Below, one piece after another: positions 62,502 to 64,000 of a stretch of DNA of 64,000 nt (position 1 is its first letter; the number at the start of each line of letters is the position of its first letter). The position numbers were made by a program, and so were the translations under genes. This stretch comes from Saccharopolyspora ipomoeae (GTDB lineage: Bacteria > Actinomycetota > Actinomycetes > Mycobacteriales > Pseudonocardiaceae). The DNA lies in NCBI RefSeq assembly GCF_029952525.1, contig NZ_JASAOF010000005.1:124001-188000 (forward strand), given 5' to 3'. A model generated the notes under the pieces. The model had not been told where the DNA came from. It did not search any database and saw nothing but the letters and a program-made list of their open reading frames with translations.

Positions 62502-63533
62502 TCACCGGTGCGAGGCGTCGAGGAACTCCTCGCGGAAGATCTTGCGCGGAGCCATCCTCCGGCGCTTGAGCGCCTTGACCCCCGCCTCGATCATCCCCGG
62601 CGGCCCGCACAGGTAGGCGCTGAGACCGCGGCAGGACTGGAAGTCGGCGAGCACCACGTCGGTCACCAGACCCGTGGCGCCGTCCCAGTCCTCTTCGGAC
62701 AGGCACGGCCGGTACCCGAAGTGCGGGTGCTCGCGGGCCAGCTCCTCGAAGAACTCCACGTCGTAGAGGTCCTGCCTGCTGCGACCTCCGTGGTAGAGGT
62801 GCAGTTCCGGCGCGAGGTCGTGGTCCAGGGCGTGCCGCACGATGGACTTCAGCGGCGCCAGACCCGTTCCCCCGGCGATGAGGATCGCCGGTTCGTCCTG
62901 CGCCACCGGCATCCCGAAGTCCCCGAGCGGGCCCTTGAGCTCGATGCGCTCCCCCACCGCCAGTCCGGCGAACACCCAGCCGTCGGTGGCGATCCCGCCC
63001 GGCGTGCGCCGGACGTGGAACTCCAGCCGCGAGGTCTCCGACGGCGGGTTCGCCATCGAGTACTGCCGCGCCACACCGGTTCCCGGCACGACGATCTCGG
63101 CGTACTGGCCGGGGTTGAACGACATCGGCTCGTCGAGCTCCACGACCAGCCGCCGGATGTCGCGGGCGATGTCGTCGAGCACCACCACGGTCCCGGAGTG
63201 ATCGCGCAGCGGGTGCCGCGGGATGCCGTCGTCGGGATCGACCTGCTCGACCGGTTCCAGCACCAGCGCCGAGCGCGGCGTGGCCTGGCAGCCCAGGGCG
63301 ATCCCGGCCTCGCGCTCCTCGGGCGTGAGGGTGTACTCGGAGGAGTCGCGGTGGTCGACCTCGCCGGAGAGCACCTTCATCTTGCAGCTGCCGCAGGTCC
63401 CCTGCGTGCAGGAGTGCGGCAACCAGATGTCGTCGCGCAGGCAGGACTCCAGGATCGATTGCCCCGCAGCGCATCTCGTCGAGCGGTCCAGCGGGTCGAT
63501 GCGGACCTCGTGGGTCGTCTCCGTCGCGGTCAT
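62502..63533 (-). CDS. gcoB: GcoB-like reductase of aromatic O-demethylase
   Basis: A 343-residue three-part electron-transfer protein. The N-terminal plant-type [2Fe-2S] domain has CTQGTCGSC and a later GCQ cysteine; a flavin domain follows with RQYSMANPP, then an NADH domain with IAGGTGLAPLKSIV and AYLCGPPGMIEAGVKALKRR. Domain order and the C-terminal KRRRMAPRKIFREEF match GcoB, the one-piece partner of P450 GcoA. ATG 63533 shares a base with the gcoA stop and has GGAGG upstream. It passes electrons from NADH to the P450. Confidence 0.9.
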   Translation of the reverse strand: MTATETTHEVRIDPLDRSTRCAAGQSILESCLRDDIWLPHSCTQGTCGSCKMKVLSGEVDHRDSSEYTLTPEEREAGIALGCQATPRSALVLEPVEQVDPDDGIPRHPLRDHSGTVVVLDDIARDIRRLVVELDEPMSFNPGQYAEIVVPGTGVARQYSMANPPSETSRLEFHVRRTPGGIATDGWVFAGLAVGERIELKGPLGDFGMPVAQDEPAILIAGGTGLAPLKSIVRHALDHDLAPELHLYHGGRSRQDLYDVEFFEELAREHPHFGYRPCLSEEDWDGATGLVTDVVLADFQSCRGLSAYLCGPPGMIEAGVKALKRRRMAPRKIFREEFLDASHR

Positions 63534-64000
63534 CACACCTCCCAGACGGCGCGCAGCTCGATCGGGCCGCGGAAGCCCCAGCCCCAGAAGTCGACCTCGT
63601 GGTCGGCGTCGGGCTCCAGGTTCGGGATGGCCTCGAACAGCTCCTCCAGCGCGATCCGCACGACCTCGGTCGCGAAGTACGTTCCCGCGCAGGCGTGCTT
63701 GCCCGCGCCGAAGGCCAGGTTCGGCACCGGCGTGCGGTCCAGGTCGAACGCCGCCGGGGACGAGTAGTCGTTCTCGTCGTGGTTGGCCGAGCCGTAGGAC
63801 ATCATCACCACCGACCCGGCGGGCAGCTCGATGCCGTCGATGACCATGTCCCGGTGGTTGCGCCGCGCCACCGCCGACCAGATCGGCGAGGTCCAGCGCA
63901 CGCCCTCGGTGATGGCCCGGCGCACCAGCGACGGGTCGTCGACGACCCGTTCCAGCTGGTCCGGCCGCGTGAACAGGCCCGCGATGGTGGAGGCCATCGC
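63533..64000 (-). CDS. gcoA: GcoA-like cytochrome P450 (CYP255 aromatic O-demethylase), C-terminal part
   Basis: The gene runs off the right edge; the last 155 residues are visible. They match GcoA closely: [32 protein letters not shown] (ExxR), [14 protein letters not shown], heme loop [14 protein letters not shown] and the end [12 protein letters not shown]. GcoA demethylates guaiacol to catechol plus formaldehyde; relatives accept alkylguaiacols. It is translationally coupled to gcoB. The active-site phenylalanines that set substrate choice lie outside the window. Confidence 0.88.
   Translation of the reverse strand, partial: AMASTIAGLFTRPDQLERVVDDPSLVRRAITEGVRWTSPIWSAVARRNHRDMVIDGIELPAGSVVMMSYGSANHDENDYSSPAAFDLDRTPVPNLAFGAGKHACAGTYFATEVVRIALEELFEAIPNLEPDADHEVDFWGWGFRGPIELRAVWEV

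Overview
The window is high-GC actinobacterial DNA. Genes are dense, GTG starts are common, and many neighbouring genes overlap by GTGA or TGATG. Gene content suggests a Pseudonocardiaceae-like soil actinomycete (Saccharopolyspora or Amycolatopsis type): aromatic O-demethylase, mycofactocin-linked alcohol oxidation, cholesterol oxidase and a glucarate pathway. This taxonomic guess is inference; no rRNA or other marker gene is present. I saw no tRNA, rRNA, CRISPR array, prophage or intact insertion sequence.

Layout. 1-7 kb: a LysR fragment, fused aminodeoxychorismate synthase (pabAB), a membrane Ser/Thr kinase, a DszC/SfnB-like flavoprotein and a diacylglycerol-kinase-like lipid kinase that appears to start at ATT. 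7.4-13 kb: a GtrA-PAP2/lipid-kinase pair, a zinc alcohol dehydrogenase divergent from its TetR across two palindromic operators, and an Rrf2 regulator divergent from an old-yellow-enzyme. 13.2-16.4 kb: a decayed enolase-superfamily gene tail, an amidase, and a hydroxycinnamoyl-CoA hydratase/lyase (ech) with its MarR repressor and operator. 16.5-24 kb: a giant LuxR (LAL) regulator, a flavin monooxygenase with its GAF regulator, and an FAD hydroxylase. 24-28 kb: a three-gene acyl-CoA operon under a TetR. 28.9-36.9 kb: MFS transporter, P450-TetR, deaminase, a single-domain voltage-gated channel, HAD phosphatase, FlK-like thioesterase with zinc-ribbon partner, MerR and LexA. 37-39.8 kb: a hydroxysteroid-dehydrogenase-like SDR and a native amine-dehydrogenase-like gene, each preceded by a KstR-type box. 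39.9-46.3 kb: LysR plus a complete glucarate catabolic operon (kdgD, semialdehyde dehydrogenase, gudD, GntP permease).

46.5-60.2 kb is the most interesting part: an alcohol-oxidation island built around NDMA-dependent methanol dehydrogenase (mno). mno is followed by a MoxR ATPase, a CoxE-like VWA protein and an MftM-like methyltransferase. A convergent operon encodes an iron alcohol dehydrogenase and an MnoS/MnoR-like two-component system. Divergent from mno is an MftD-like enzyme of mycofactocin biosynthesis. Next comes an aldehyde dehydrogenase with its DUF779 partner and a GAF activator. Methanol, diols and ethanol could be oxidised to aldehydes by mycofactocin-coupled dehydrogenases and then to acids by the aldehyde dehydrogenase. 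60.2-64 kb holds a TetR, a secreted cholesterol oxidase, and the gcoB-gcoA aromatic O-demethylase pair (gcoA runs off the window). O-demethylation releases formaldehyde, which the alcohol/aldehyde island may help to handle; this link is inference.

Intergenic spaces carry several families of palindromic repeats, strong GC hairpin terminators between convergent genes, and regulatory palindromes listed below.
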